Source: Burkholderia metallica
GTDB lineage: Bacteria > Pseudomonadota > Gammaproteobacteria > Burkholderiales > Burkholderiaceae
DNA: 64,000 bases
Direction: 5' to 3'
Assembly: GCF_902832845.1 (NCBI RefSeq)
Contig: NZ_CADFDB010000012.1
Span: 124,001 to 188,000, forward strand
Below are positions 8,261 through 17,674 of this stretch, piece after piece. The position numbers and the translations under genes were made by a program. How positions within the stretch are numbered: the first letter of the stretch is position 1; every line of letters starts with the position of its first letter. Under the pieces are notes generated by a model. It saw only the letters and a program-made list of their open reading frames with translations. It was not told where the DNA came from and ran no database searches.

Positions 8261-9235
8261 CTACTGCCCCACCCGGAACTCGATCCGCCGATTCCGCGCC
8301 CGCCCGTCCGCCGTATCGTTCGGCGCAATCGGCTGATCCGGCCCGACGCCCGTCGTCGTCATCTGCTGCGGCGGAATGTTCTTCGTGATCAGATACCCCT
8401 TCACCGCATCCGCGCGCGCCTGACTCAGCGCGATGTTCGACGTCCGGTTCCCCGAGTTGTCGGTGTGGCCGATGATGTCGACCGTGCGGTTCTGCATCTT
8501 CGCGAGCGCCGCCGCCATCTGGTCGAGAATCAGCTTGCCCTGCGGCGTGAGCGTCGCGCTGCCGGTCTCGAACTCGATCGTCCGGTTCGCGAGCGTCTGG
8601 TCGAGCACGCCCTGTTCGGAGGCCGACACGCGCAGCCCGTTCCGGATCGTATAGGTCGGGTTCAGCGTGTTCGCCATGTCGCTCGCGAGCTGCTGGCGTT
8701 GCGCCTCGTTGTGCACCTCGCCCTTCATCTCGATCTGCGTGCCGTTGATCTTCAGCTGCCCCTTGCTGATCTGCTTGAGCTGCGCGCCGAGCAGCTTCTG
8801 CACGTTCGCGCTCCAGTTCGGCGGCGTCGCGACGTCGCCCACCTCGATCTGGTCGACGACGTTCGCCGCGCCGTAGGTATCGCGCAGCTTCTGCAGCACC
8901 GCGGCCTTGGTCGCCTCGTCGGGCACCTTGCCGCTGGCGACCACCTGGCCGGGCGTCGCGTTCGCGGGCGGCGGCGTGATCGTGCCGGCCGTGCCGCGCA
9001 CCACCGTGCCGGACGCGGCGCCGGCGTTCGGGTTCGACGACGGCAGCGCGGTCGTCGCGACCGTGCCGTTGCCGACCGGCGTGACGGTCGCGCCGGTGTT
9101 CTGCGCGAACGCCGCGCCACTGGCGAAGAGCCCGGCGGCGGCGAGGGCGGCGACGGCGGGCGAGAGAGCGGCCGAAAGGGCGGCCGAGAGGGTGGCCGAC
9201 AAGCGCGCGCGCCGAGCGTGAATCGTGCGATGCAT
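8261..9235 (-). CDS. OmpA-family peptidoglycan-binding protein of the T6SS locus
   Basis: Protein of 324 residues. The start at 9235 gives a signal peptide with an Arg-rich n-region, an Ala-rich core and cleavage after AFA (about residue 44). A low-complexity Pro/Ala linker follows, then a central region with BON-like repeats (about 100-210), then an OmpA C-terminal domain with TIEFETGSATL, GHTDNSGN and ARNRRIEFRVG. That domain binds meso-diaminopimelate in peptidoglycan. It begins 4 bases after the tagF stop and so is the last gene of tssM-tagF-ompA. In this position OmpA-like proteins (called TagN in some Burkholderia work) are thought to anchor the T6SS membrane complex to the cell wall. 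Confidence 0.88.
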   Translation of the reverse strand: MHRTIHARRARLSATLSAALSAALSPAVAALAAAGLFASGAAFAQNTGATVTPVGNGTVATTALPSSNPNAGAASGTVVRGTAGTITPPPANATPGQVVASGKVPDEATKAAVLQKLRDTYGAANVVDQIEVGDVATPPNWSANVQKLLGAQLKQISKGQLKINGTQIEMKGEVHNEAQRQQLASDMANTLNPTYTIRNGLRVSASEQGVLDQTLANRTIEFETGSATLTPQGKLILDQMAAALAKMQNRTVDIIGHTDNSGNRTSNIALSQARADAVKGYLITKNIPPQQMTTTGVGPDQPIAPNDTADGRARNRRIEFRVGQ

Positions 9236-9239
9236 CCCG

Positions 9240-10229
9240 TCAGCCTCCGATGAACGCTTCGCGGAACGCGTCGATCGCGACGCGCAGCGAGAGTTGCGGT
9301 TGGTCGAGGTAGCTGACGAGCTTGCTGATCTGCTGATCGTTTTGCGCATGGGCGTCGATCCACTCGGGATCGTCGATATCGATGTTGTGGGCGGCGTAGG
9401 TCTGCGGGTCGACGACGCTCAGCAGCGTCTTCGCCGACGCGCCGTTGAAGCCGATGATGAGCCGTTCGCGCTCGGCGATCGTGCCGATGAAGATCGCGAG
9501 CTCGAAGTCGGCCTGCGCGACGAACGGCGCGATCAGTTCGAGCCAGAATGCGGCGACGAGGCTGCGGTAGAACGGATCGACCGGCAGCGGCAGCGTGAGG
9601 CCGCGCTCGATGTGCGACGAGCCGCTCTGCATCACCGGCCGCAGCAGCGAGCCGAGCGCGAGCATCGCGCCGCGCAGCCGCACCGGATGACCGCTTTCGA
9701 GCAGCATCTGCTGGAGGCCGTACAGCGACTGGTGTTCGACGAAATCGTTGAAGGTGCCGTCATGCGACGTGCCGGGGCCGCCGATGTCGATCGGCACCTG
9801 CGTGTCGCCGAGCGCCTGCAGCGCGCCGGGCGGCTCGTCCTTGCCGAGCAGCGGCGGGATCTGCGAGGCGACGCGCGACCACAGCCGCGCGAACGCGAGC
9901 GGGCTGCGCGCGAGGAACGCGAGCGGCCTGTCGACCTCGAGCGCGGTCGCGCCGAGGAACGGGAAGCGGCGCATCGACACGTCGTGGCTCGCGACCATGT
10001 GGCCCGCGATCGCGAGCTTGCTGCGCGAGCCGAGGAACGCGAAATGCATCGGCTTCGCATCCTCGTAGACGAGCTTCCAGCGCGGATCTTCCGCGAGCAG
10101 TTCGAGCGCCTGCGCGATCCAGCGATCGAGCGTCTGCAGCAACTGCGGATTGTGCGCGCTCTTCACGAAGTCGCCGCGCGACGGAATCTTGCCGAAGTAG
10201 GCGATCTGCGCCTGTACGGTTTGCGTCAT
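9240..10229 (-). CDS. tagF: TagF, T6SS-associated post-translational regulator
   Basis: Protein of 329 residues whose ATG overlaps the tssM stop (ATGA). The N-terminal 150 residues show the TagF signature: AYFGKIPSRGDFVKS, the DRW and W-K-L segments, then FLGSRSKLAIAGHMVASHDVSMRRFPF. TagF represses T6SS assembly post-translationally in Pseudomonas, working against the Ppk/Fha pathway. No ppkA or fha gene is visible in the window. The C-terminal half has the DPFYRSLVAAFWLELI segment and an IGF-NGAS strand. Translational coupling to tssM suggests tight stoichiometry with the membrane complex. Confidence 0.9.
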   Translation of the reverse strand: MTQTVQAQIAYFGKIPSRGDFVKSAHNPQLLQTLDRWIAQALELLAEDPRWKLVYEDAKPMHFAFLGSRSKLAIAGHMVASHDVSMRRFPFLGATALEVDRPLAFLARSPLAFARLWSRVASQIPPLLGKDEPPGALQALGDTQVPIDIGGPGTSHDGTFNDFVEHQSLYGLQQMLLESGHPVRLRGAMLALGSLLRPVMQSGSSHIERGLTLPLPVDPFYRSLVAAFWLELIAPFVAQADFELAIFIGTIAERERLIIGFNGASAKTLLSVVDPQTYAAHNIDIDDPEWIDAHAQNDQQISKLVSYLDQPQLSLRVAIDAFREAFIGG

Positions 10230-13200
10230 TGCGCCCTCTGTGCATTCGTTGCGTTGGCGGCCGCGACGGCCGGCGCTGCGCCCGGCGTGCCCGTGCCGGA
10301 CTGGGTCGCGTTCTGCGCGGCGCCCGTGCTCGCGTCGGCGACCGACGACGGCAGCTGCAGGCCGCGCAGGCTCTGCTGCTGCGGCTGGTCGCCGCCGCCA
10401 CCGGACGGCTGCGACGTGCTGATGATGCGCATCGTCACCGACACGTTCACGCTGCCCTGTGCCCACGTCAGGTCGAAGGTGCCGTCCGGACGGCGCTTGC
10501 GTTGCGCGGAGTTGATCAGCTTCTCGAGACCGTAGCGGCCCGGCTCGTTGACCAGCTGCACCGTGCGGCCGTCGAACGTCGTCGCGGACAGCGTCGCGCC
10601 CGGCGAACCCTGCGGGTTCGGCCACACGAAGTTGGTCCACTGCGGCGGCGTATTGCGGTAGCGCAGTTGCTGGCCGTCGATCGCGATCGTGTATTCCGTC
10701 GTGCCCGTGCTCGGCTGCGGCAGGATCTGGAACACGGTCTGCGGCTCGGACGACGCGGCCGCGCTGCCGCCCGCCGCACCGCCCGCGAGCGGCGCGACCC
10801 AGCGCGCGAAGCCGTTCGTGAAGTCCGGCGTGAGGCCGATGCCCATGTCGCCCCACGTGCGGGCGGCGAGCGTGTCGCCGCGGCGCACCGCGAGCGGCCC
10901 GAGCGTCGTGCCGACGAACTTCGCGATCGAGCCGTCCGGACCGAACACCTGCGCGATTTCACCGGCGCCGGCCTCGACCTTCGCGTTCGCCGCGAACGGG
11001 TACTTCGTCGCGAGCGAGTTCTGGAACGGCTGGTAGACCTGCGCGTTCCACACCTTGTTGACTTCGGCGCTGGCCGGCTGGATCACGACTGCGAACGCCT
11101 GCATCAGCGGCCGCACGAGCAGCGGACGCAGCGACTTGCGTTGCGAATCGGTGAGGCCGGTGAGCATCTGCTCGTCGACGAGCTTCAGCGAATCGGCGAG
11201 TTCCGAACCGTTGCCGTCGAGCGTCTGCTGCATCAGCTGGCGCGCGCCCGGGCCCGGGTCGCCCTGGTTCTTGATCACGTTGAAGCGCGTGCGGACCTTC
11301 GACAGCGAATCCATGTAGCTCTTGAGCATCGACGTGCCGTCATGCGTCGCGACGATCCGCGCGAGCCCGATGAACTCCTGGCCGATCGGGCCCATCGGCA
11401 CCTCGGCCGGGTTGCCGTTGATGTCGATGTTGGCGGCCGCCACCTGGCCGGCCGGCGAGCGCGAGAACAGTTGCTTGACCCAGTTCACGACGCCCGTCTG
11501 CGCCTTCTTGATCGTCACGTTCGCGAGCGACGGGTTGTCCCACGACGTCTGGTCGTACGCGGTCTCGAGGATCTTGCGGATCGGCGAATCCTGCGGGTCG
11601 CCGAGGCGGTTCATCCCGTCGACGGCCTGGCCGAAGCTGCTGAAGCCCTGCACCGCGATGCCCTGCATGAACTTCTGCCAGTGCTGCGCGTATTCGGTCT
11701 TGTACATGCCGACGAGCGTCTTCTGGATCTGCTCGGGGCTGCCCTCGAGCGTCAGGTCGTCCTGCGTCGACGTGTTCAGCACCCAGTCCTTCGCCTGCAG
11801 CTCCTTGGTCGCCGCGTCGCGGATCGCCGGCTGCACGTAGTCGAACCACGCTTCGCGCGTGAACGTGCCCGGAATCGCGTAGCTGCCCGCCACGAGCCCC
11901 TGGTTGCCGTCGCCGACGATGCGCGCGATGGTCATCGGCGCGAAGCGGGTCGATGCGCGCGCCTTGATTTCCTCGTACACGCGCTGACGGGCCGGCATCC
12001 CGCGCACGACGCGGCGCAGGTTCTCGCGGGTCTGGTCGACGAGCGCGAGGTTCGCGTCGATCATCGGCCAGTCGTCGTCATTCACGCGCGACAGGTAGAA
12101 CGAGATCATCCGCTCGGCGCTCTTGATCATCTCGTCGCGCGGCATGTTGCCGCGATTCGTCTCGAGCCAGCCGCGCCAGAAGCGGGCGAGCTGGTCGGTC
12201 AGGTGCGCCTGCTCGACGTGACGCTTGTCGGACAGCATCAGGTACGTCTTGAGCGCGTTGTACGCGTCCTGCACGTTGGTCGGCGACGCGTCGCTGTAGA
12301 GGCCGCCCTGCGGGGCGGCCGGCTGCGGAGCGGCGGCCGGCGCGGCGCCGGACGCGGCCAGTGCGGCACCGGCCTGCGGCGCGGCGCCCGCCGCGTTCGT
12401 CGAGACCGGCATCGTGCCGCCCTGCACGGCGCCCGATTCGGGCGGGCGCGTCATCGGCACGAGCTGTTCGGGGTGCGCGTTCACGTCCTTCATGAACGAC
12501 GCGAGGTTCTGCGACACCGGCGACAGCAGGATCTGGAGCACGCCGTTGTAATACTCGGTCAGCAGATGCTGCTCGAGACGGTCGCCCTGATACAGGCCGA
12601 GCGACACGGACAGCGGCTTGTCGCGGCGGAACTGCTCGAGCTGCTCGATCCGGTCTTCCAGGACGTCCATCGCCTGCAGGCGCGACTGCAGGTCGTTGCG
12701 GCCTTGCTGCAGGCGCGTGACGTTGTCGAGGTCGGCCTGCACGTTCGCGACGAGCTGCTGATTGCCGATCGTCGACCAGGTCCAGCCGCCCAGCGCGAGC
12801 GCGAGCGCCGCGACGAAGCCGAAGAAGGTCGCGTAGCGCAGCCGCGTCTTGGTCGGGCTCGCGAACTGCCGCACCGTCTGGCGATCCGCGAAGATCACCT
12901 TCGAGAACAGGTCGCGCAGGAAGAAGCCGTTCTTCGAGAACGCACTGTGCGGCTTCGGCAGCGCGGCGCCGTCGAGGCCGAAGCGCTGCGCGATGCGCTG
13001 CGCGGCCGCGCTGTTGGTTTCGCCTTCCTGCAGCGCGCTGGTGAAGTAGAAGCCGCGGAAGATCGGCTTGTACTGGAACGGGTTGTTCTCGAACAGCGTC
13101 GCGAGGAACGCGCGCAGCGACGGCTTGATCGTCGAGAATTCGAGCGGGAAGCTCAACTGGCCCGGCGACAGCTGGTTGCCGCGCGACAGCGACAGCTGCG

Positions 13201-14170
13201 CGACGCTGATTTCCTTCAGCCCTTCGTAGAGTTCCTCGAAGTGCGTGTCGAACTGTGCGACGACGTCGCGCTTGTCGTCCGGCTCGTAGGGCAGGGTGGC
13301 GCCCCACACGCGGTCGTACTCGTGCTTGTCGCTGCTGCTGAAGAATTCGGTGAAGCCGGTGATCAGGTCGGCCTTCGTGAACATCACGTAGACCGGCGCG
13401 AACACCTCGAGCTTCTCCGTCAGCTCCTGAACGCGCTGGCGGAGGTTTTTCGCGAGGTTGATCGCGAATTCGGGGCGGTTGCCGGTGAGTTCGGCGATGC
13501 TCGCGGTGACGATGATGCCGTTGATCGGCGCCTTCGGGCGATAGCGCTTGAGCAGGCCGAGGAAGCCGAGCCACTCGCTGCGGTCCTCCTCGTGCACCGA
13601 GTAGCGGCCGGCCGTGTCGAGCAGGATCCCTTCGGTCGTGAAGAACCAGTCGCAGTTGCGCGTGCCGCCGATGCCATGGATCACGGCGCTGTTCTTGTCC
13701 GCGAACGGGAACTGCAGGCCGGAATTGAGCACGGCGCTGCTCTTGCCCGCGGCCGGGTTGCCGATCACGATGTACCACGGCAGTTCGTACAGCGCGGAGC
13801 CGCCCGACACCTGGCCGATCTTCGACGTCTTGATCGTCTTCACCGCGTCCGACAGGCGCGTGCGCAGCACGTCGAGGTCGGCCGTCTTCGCATCCGGCGC
13901 GAGCGCGGCGGCGGCAGGCGCGGCGATCTTGCCGGTTTCCGCCTGCTCTTCCAGCACCTGGCCGAGCTGCTGGTTCGCGCGCTTCACGCGCCAGCGGCGC
14001 CACAGCGCGACGACGAGCCACAGCGCGAGGATCGCCGCAAACGCGATCGCCGCCCACAGGAGCGGCAACTGCAGCATGTCGGCGACGATGAAGAGGATGG
14101 CCGCTAGCGCGACGATCCCGACGATCGAGAGCGTACGCGGATGAGTCAGCACGTTGAGGATGCGTTGCAT
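10226..14170 (-). CDS. tssM: TssM (IcmF-like), inner-membrane component of the T6SS
   Basis: Protein of 1314 residues, a normal TssM length. The start at 14170 gives MQRILNVLTHPRT followed by two transmembrane helices (about 14-34 and 37-57). A cytoplasmic domain holds an intact Walker A, GNPAAGKS (137-144), with the GTPase-like DTAGRY segment and later FTKADLITGF (NKxD-type). A third transmembrane segment lies near 440, followed by a large periplasmic domain with an Ala/Pro-rich insertion at about 600-650 and the conserved C-terminal beta domain (QILPQPSTG...GPWGL-like region). TssM with TssL and TssJ forms the membrane complex spanning the envelope. The intact Walker A suggests nucleotide binding is retained, unlike some TssM proteins. 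Confidence 0.96.
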   Translation of the reverse strand: MQRILNVLTHPRTLSIVGIVALAAILFIVADMLQLPLLWAAIAFAAILALWLVVALWRRWRVKRANQQLGQVLEEQAETGKIAAPAAAALAPDAKTADLDVLRTRLSDAVKTIKTSKIGQVSGGSALYELPWYIVIGNPAAGKSSAVLNSGLQFPFADKNSAVIHGIGGTRNCDWFFTTEGILLDTAGRYSVHEEDRSEWLGFLGLLKRYRPKAPINGIIVTASIAELTGNRPEFAINLAKNLRQRVQELTEKLEVFAPVYVMFTKADLITGFTEFFSSSDKHEYDRVWGATLPYEPDDKRDVVAQFDTHFEELYEGLKEISVAQLSLSRGNQLSPGQLSFPLEFSTIKPSLRAFLATLFENNPFQYKPIFRGFYFTSALQEGETNSAAAQRIAQRFGLDGAALPKPHSAFSKNGFFLRDLFSKVIFADRQTVRQFASPTKTRLRYATFFGFVAALALALGGWTWSTIGNQQLVANVQADLDNVTRLQQGRNDLQSRLQAMDVLEDRIEQLEQFRRDKPLSVSLGLYQGDRLEQHLLTEYYNGVLQILLSPVSQNLASFMKDVNAHPEQLVPMTRPPESGAVQGGTMPVSTNAAGAAPQAGAALAASGAAPAAAPQPAAPQGGLYSDASPTNVQDAYNALKTYLMLSDKRHVEQAHLTDQLARFWRGWLETNRGNMPRDEMIKSAERMISFYLSRVNDDDWPMIDANLALVDQTRENLRRVVRGMPARQRVYEEIKARASTRFAPMTIARIVGDGNQGLVAGSYAIPGTFTREAWFDYVQPAIRDAATKELQAKDWVLNTSTQDDLTLEGSPEQIQKTLVGMYKTEYAQHWQKFMQGIAVQGFSSFGQAVDGMNRLGDPQDSPIRKILETAYDQTSWDNPSLANVTIKKAQTGVVNWVKQLFSRSPAGQVAAANIDINGNPAEVPMGPIGQEFIGLARIVATHDGTSMLKSYMDSLSKVRTRFNVIKNQGDPGPGARQLMQQTLDGNGSELADSLKLVDEQMLTGLTDSQRKSLRPLLVRPLMQAFAVVIQPASAEVNKVWNAQVYQPFQNSLATKYPFAANAKVEAGAGEIAQVFGPDGSIAKFVGTTLGPLAVRRGDTLAARTWGDMGIGLTPDFTNGFARWVAPLAGGAAGGSAAASSEPQTVFQILPQPSTGTTEYTIAIDGQQLRYRNTPPQWTNFVWPNPQGSPGATLSATTFDGRTVQLVNEPGRYGLEKLINSAQRKRRPDGTFDLTWAQGSVNVSVTMRIISTSQPSGGGGDQPQQQSLRGLQLPSSVADASTGAAQNATQSGTGTPGAAPAVAAANATNAQRAQ

Positions 14171-14471
14171 AGGACGTTCAGGTTCCGGTGCGATTCGGTG
14201 AGGCGACGCAGGCGCGCCGAGCGGCAAGGGTGGCGCCGCGATGTGTCGCCATGCTGTCAAACGGGATGAAGGGGGCTGGCATCAATGCGCCCGCGGCATC
14301 GGAGAAGGCGCGCGCATTAACGAAAGGACGCTGTGAGATTTAAAACGGAAGCGGCGGCCGAAAAAAATCGCGCACCGGAATGCATGATTTTTTGCGCCGC
14401 CCGTATCGTTTCCTGCCGGGATATTAAAAAGCCCCATGCCGCCCTCATTATTTCCTGTCCGGCAGCCCTGG
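14171..14471. other. Intergenic region between tagX-like gene and tssM
   Basis: A stretch of 301 bases without a gene, richer in A+T than its neighbours between about 14310 and 14460. It must carry the end of the tagX-like transcript and the tssM promoter, but I see no promoter close to consensus. The main structure is the inverted repeat at 14353-14402, listed separately. Confidence 0.5.
14353..14402. repeat. Long imperfect inverted repeat upstream of tssM
   Basis: The left arm GGCGGC-CG-AAAAAAATC (14353-14369) matches the reverse complement of the right arm GATTTTTT-GC-GCCGCC (14386-14402), except for a two-base internal loop and one extra A. The central 16 bases are unpaired or weakly paired. 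Read on the minus strand, the T-run follows a small GC hairpin, so it may terminate the tagX-like gene. It could instead be a regulator binding site for tssM. Confidence 0.5.
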
Positions 14472-15317
14472 CTAGCTGCCGCGTCCCAGTTTAAAACCGG
14501 GTTTATGGTATTCCACGTGCCCGAGATCCATCATTTTCCAGCGGCCCCCCCAGGTCAGGCCAACCTGCTCGGCGACCTGGCCGTACAACTGGTAGCCGCG
14601 CATCGCCCACGGATCTTTCTCGGAAATGACCAGCTTGCCGTCGCGCAGGAATGCGTTGTCGGCCGCCAGCCCGAATTGGTGATAGCTCTGGAAGGCTGCC
14701 GCGTTGGTCACGTTGCCGCCCATCTGCGCCAGCCGGTTCTGCCGTTCCGGGCTCCGGTAACCTTCCAGCAGCGCCATTTCATAACCGTATTGTTCGTGCA
14801 TGATCTTGTAGACCAGCAGCAAACGCGTACGGAAATCCGGGTCCAGCAGGTTCCAGTCGCGGCTCGCATCCTTCAGCGCCGGGCGTACCTGCTCGACTTC
14901 CTTGGTGGCGAAGACTTCCGGCGGCAGCGGCGGCGGCGGCACGAGCTGTTCGCCCTGCAGCAGCGCGGCGATCTTCTCGTCGGGCACGCGCGCCGTGTCG
15001 TCGTACTGGAACAATTGCCGGCCGCGTAACGCAATGGCGACCAATGGCGGCGTCGCAAGAATACCTGCCGATACCATAATCATCAAGCGCCGCCGAATCA
15101 GTAAATTTTGCACATCGTTTAAAGCACCGCGCGTCGCGCTTGCCGATTTAACAATCTGACTTCGCGTACGTGCGGCGCGATCGTTCGCACGGCGTGTAAG
15201 ACGGCCGTGAAACTGGGCGACGGATTCGAAAACGGTCGCGCGGATACCCGGTAAAAGCAACAGTGCCGCAACGGCTACGGCGAGGGCGAAATAGGCGACG
15301 AGTGCGACGGCAATCAA
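14472..15317 (-). CDS. tagX: TagX-like M15 (VanY-type) peptidoglycan peptidase of the T6SS locus
   Basis: Protein of 281 residues with a TTG start at 15317 preceded by GGGGAT; no ATG lies upstream in frame. Two hydrophobic segments (about 3-24 and 78-98) anchor it in the inner membrane, with the rest periplasmic. The catalytic domain carries the M15 zinc motifs SYHQFGLAAD (S-x-H-x-x-G-x-A-x-D) and DLGHVEYH, plus EGYRSPERQ. In Acinetobacter, TagX is an L,D-endopeptidase that opens peptidoglycan for T6SS assembly. Its position just upstream of tssM on the same strand supports that role. The symbol is by analogy and the bond cleaved is not evident from sequence. Confidence 0.8.
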   Translation of the reverse strand: MIAVALVAYFALAVAVAALLLLPGIRATVFESVAQFHGRLTRRANDRAARTRSQIVKSASATRGALNDVQNLLIRRRLMIMVSAGILATPPLVAIALRGRQLFQYDDTARVPDEKIAALLQGEQLVPPPPLPPEVFATKEVEQVRPALKDASRDWNLLDPDFRTRLLLVYKIMHEQYGYEMALLEGYRSPERQNRLAQMGGNVTNAAAFQSYHQFGLAADNAFLRDGKLVISEKDPWAMRGYQLYGQVAEQVGLTWGGRWKMMDLGHVEYHKPGFKLGRGS

Positions 15318-15438
15318 CGAAATCCCCGGAAATTGGAATTGATTGTGTTTTGCAATGCTTGCTCTTAGAATCAGGCTGCTTCAAGAGGCCGGGCTATATT
15401 ATCGCGGTTAATTAAACCAGGATTCAATGAGACGCTGA

Positions 15439-16422
15439 ATGAGTGCGCCGGAAAATTCAAATTCGAAATCTCCGCCCAGCCTGCTGTCCGATACCAAACC
15501 GGCAGGCGACGCGGGCGCGCAACAGTCGCGCATTCTCGCGAATCTGGAAGGACGTGTCACGCCGAGCGCCGAACCGCCGCGCCGTTCGCTGAAGGCGCCG
15601 ATTGCCGCCGTCGTCGCGCTGGTGGTGGCCGTCGGCGGTTGGGGCGCATGGCGCATGCAGCATTCGGGCGGGCAGGGCGCCGCCGTCACGGCCGAGAGCG
15701 CACCCGCCGCCGCACCGGCGAAGGCCGCGGCGGCCAGCGATGCGGCCGTGCAGGTCGCGCAGAACGCCGCGTCCGCCGTGCAACCCGCCGCATCCGCCGC
15801 GCAGCCGGCCACGATCGTCAACGACGACGCGGCGTCCCGAACCGTTGCCGCCGCATCGTCCGCGTCCGCCGCGGACAGCAGCCGCCTGTCGCGTGCGCTC
15901 GCCAACGGCGCCGACGACGCATCGGGCGCGGCCACGGCCGGAGCAGCCACGGCCGGCGCGGCCGCCGCGGCCGCTGCCGCGACGACCAAGACCGCGAAGG
16001 CCGACGCCGCGAAGGGCGCGCAGGTCGCGGCGCGCGGCAAGACCGACATGAAGGCCGAAACGAAGGCCGAGGCCCGCAAGCATCGCAAGGAACAGCAGGC
16101 CGAGCTCGCGCAGGCGAAGAAGCATCGCGACGCGGCGTCGACCCGTACCGCGAGGGCGGCCGGCAAGGACGATCCGGATGCGGATCTGCTCGCGGCCCTC
16201 GTCGCGCGCACGAAGCCGGCCGACAAGAAACTTGCCGCGCAGAAGGGGCAGGCCGTGCCGACCAAGACGGCCGCGGCCACCGGCTCGCTGGCCGCGCGCG
16301 TGAAGGAGTGCTCGGAGCGCGGTTTCTTCCAGGATCAACTGTGCCGCTGGCGCGTCTGCGACGGCCACTGGGGCAAGGACCCCGCCTGCCCGAGCGCCGC
16401 GCAGACGGAGACGCGGCAGTAA
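15439..16422 (+). CDS. Ala/Lys-rich single-pass membrane protein with Cys-rich C-terminus
   Basis: Protein of 327 residues that I cannot assign to a named family. It has a cytoplasmic N-terminus of about 53 residues and one transmembrane helix (about 54-74, IAAVVALVVAVGGWGAW). A long low-complexity Ala-rich region (80-185) is followed by a Lys/Glu-rich stretch that could be helical or coiled (190-235). The compact C-terminus has four Cys (ECSERGFF, QLCRWRVCDGHWG, ACPS), likely disulphide-bonded in the periplasm. It is divergent from the tagX-like gene with 121 bases between them. A TonB/TolA-like envelope-spanning architecture and the position suggest an accessory T6SS envelope factor, but that is inference. 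Confidence 0.75.
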   Translation: MSAPENSNSKSPPSLLSDTKPAGDAGAQQSRILANLEGRVTPSAEPPRRSLKAPIAAVVALVVAVGGWGAWRMQHSGGQGAAVTAESAPAAAPAKAAAASDAAVQVAQNAASAVQPAASAAQPATIVNDDAASRTVAAASSASAADSSRLSRALANGADDASGAATAGAATAGAAAAAAAATTKTAKADAAKGAQVAARGKTDMKAETKAEARKHRKEQQAELAQAKKHRDAASTRTARAAGKDDPDADLLAALVARTKPADKKLAAQKGQAVPTKTAAATGSLAARVKECSERGFFQDQLCRWRVCDGHWGKDPACPSAAQTETRQ

Positions 16423-16454
16423 CGCGTCCCGTGCATCCCGGATTGCCGCACCTG

Positions 16455-16484
16455 CGCCGCCCGTCGGGCGGCGCGCTGCTTTTG
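16455..16484 (+). terminator. Possible rho-independent terminator after the Ala-rich gene
   Basis: A hairpin with an 8-bp perfect stem CGCCGCCC/GGGCGGCG and a 3-base loop (16455-16473), followed by CGCTGCTTTT. The T-run is short and offset, so termination is only possible. Confidence 0.4.
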
Positions 16485-16627
16485 GGGCCGGGCATCGCCG
16501 GTATGATGCCGTGTGACGCTGTCACCGGCACGTCATGCCCGTCGGGCATACGTCTCCTTTCCCTTTCCGGCGCGGGCTCGCGACCCGCAATGCGCGGTGC
16601 GCCGCGCGCCGCACGACTTTCGACACG

Positions 16628-17653
16628 ATGGACCTGATCGTACAGACTTACGGCGCCGATACGTCCGGCATGGTGTGCGGATTCCGCTTCGTCCCCGGCG
16701 GAGCGGGCGCGATGCTCGACGCCGACGCGGCCGCCGCGTGGCTGCGCGCATGCCGCGAGCACGATGCCGCGTCGGACGATTTCGTCTGGCTGCACTTCAA
16801 TCTCGCGCACGGCGCGAGCGAGCGCTGGATGCGCACGCATCTCGGGCTGCCCGACAGCTTCTTCGAATTCCTGCACGAAGGGTCGCGCTCGACGCGCATC
16901 GAGCAGGAGGACGGCGCGTTGCGCGCGGTCGTCAACGACGTGATGTTCAACCTCGAACTGACGCCGTCGGAGATCGCGACGCTGTTCGTTCACGTCGAGC
17001 GGCGCATCATGATCACCGCGCGGCTCAAGCCGCTGCGCTCGGTCGACACGCTGCGCGCATGCGTGCGCGACGGCGAGCATTTCAGGTCGCCCGCCGAGCT
17101 GCTCGTGCACCTGCTGCGCGACCAGGCCGACCTGCTGATCCAGATCATGCGGCGCACGAGCGTCGACGTCGACCGCATCGAGGATCGTTTCCTGTCGCAG
17201 CGGCTCACGTCGAGCCGCATCGAGCTGGGCGCGATGCGTCGTACGCTGACGCGCCTGCAGCGCATGCTTGCGCCCGAGCCCGGGTCGATCTTCCGGCTGC
17301 TCGCGAAGCCGCCCGCGTGGCTGCATACGGAAGACGTGCAGGAGCTGCGCGAATCGACCGAAGAGTTCTCGCTGGTGCTTGCCGATCTGGCCGGGCTCAA
17401 CGAGCGGATCAAGCTGCTGCAGGAAGAGATCGGTTCGCGCCTCGACGAGCAGAACAACCGGACGCTGTTCACGCTGACGCTCGTCACCGTGATCGCGCTG
17501 CCGATCAACATCGTCGCCGGCTTCTTCGGGATGAACGTCGGCGGCGTGCCGTTTTCGGAGAACAAGCACGGCTTCTGGCTGATGGTGCTGCTCGTCGCGG
17601 GCTTCACGGCGCTCGCCGCGTGGTGGGCGTTCCGCCGGCGCGACGACCGCTAG
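16628..17653 (+). CDS. ZntB-like CorA-superfamily divalent cation transporter
   Basis: Protein of 341 residues starting at ATG 16628; an upstream ATG at 16535 would add an Arg-rich leader not found in the family. The soluble N-terminal domain (1-270) has the helical region LVHLLRDQADLLIQIMRRTS and ends in the long stalk helix. Two C-terminal transmembrane helices follow: TLFTLTLVTVIALPINIVAGFFGMNVGG and FWLMVLLVAGFTALAAWWAF. The GMNVGG signature between them is the ZntB form of the CorA GMN motif, and ZntB proteins move Zn2+. Zinc is therefore the best guess; Mg2+, Ni2+ or Co2+ cannot be excluded. Confidence 0.88.
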   Translation: MDLIVQTYGADTSGMVCGFRFVPGGAGAMLDADAAAAWLRACREHDAASDDFVWLHFNLAHGASERWMRTHLGLPDSFFEFLHEGSRSTRIEQEDGALRAVVNDVMFNLELTPSEIATLFVHVERRIMITARLKPLRSVDTLRACVRDGEHFRSPAELLVHLLRDQADLLIQIMRRTSVDVDRIEDRFLSQRLTSSRIELGAMRRTLTRLQRMLAPEPGSIFRLLAKPPAWLHTEDVQELRESTEEFSLVLADLAGLNERIKLLQEEIGSRLDEQNNRTLFTLTLVTVIALPINIVAGFFGMNVGGVPFSENKHGFWLMVLLVAGFTALAAWWAFRRRDDR

Positions 17654-17674
17654 CGCCGGCGCCGCGTCGGTACG

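Noticed and set aside
10229-14107. A 1292-codon open frame antisense to tssM on the plus strand
   Set aside because: It is a GC-rich shadow: the composition is Arg/Ala/Val with no domain, and tssM is intact on the other strand with all family motifs.
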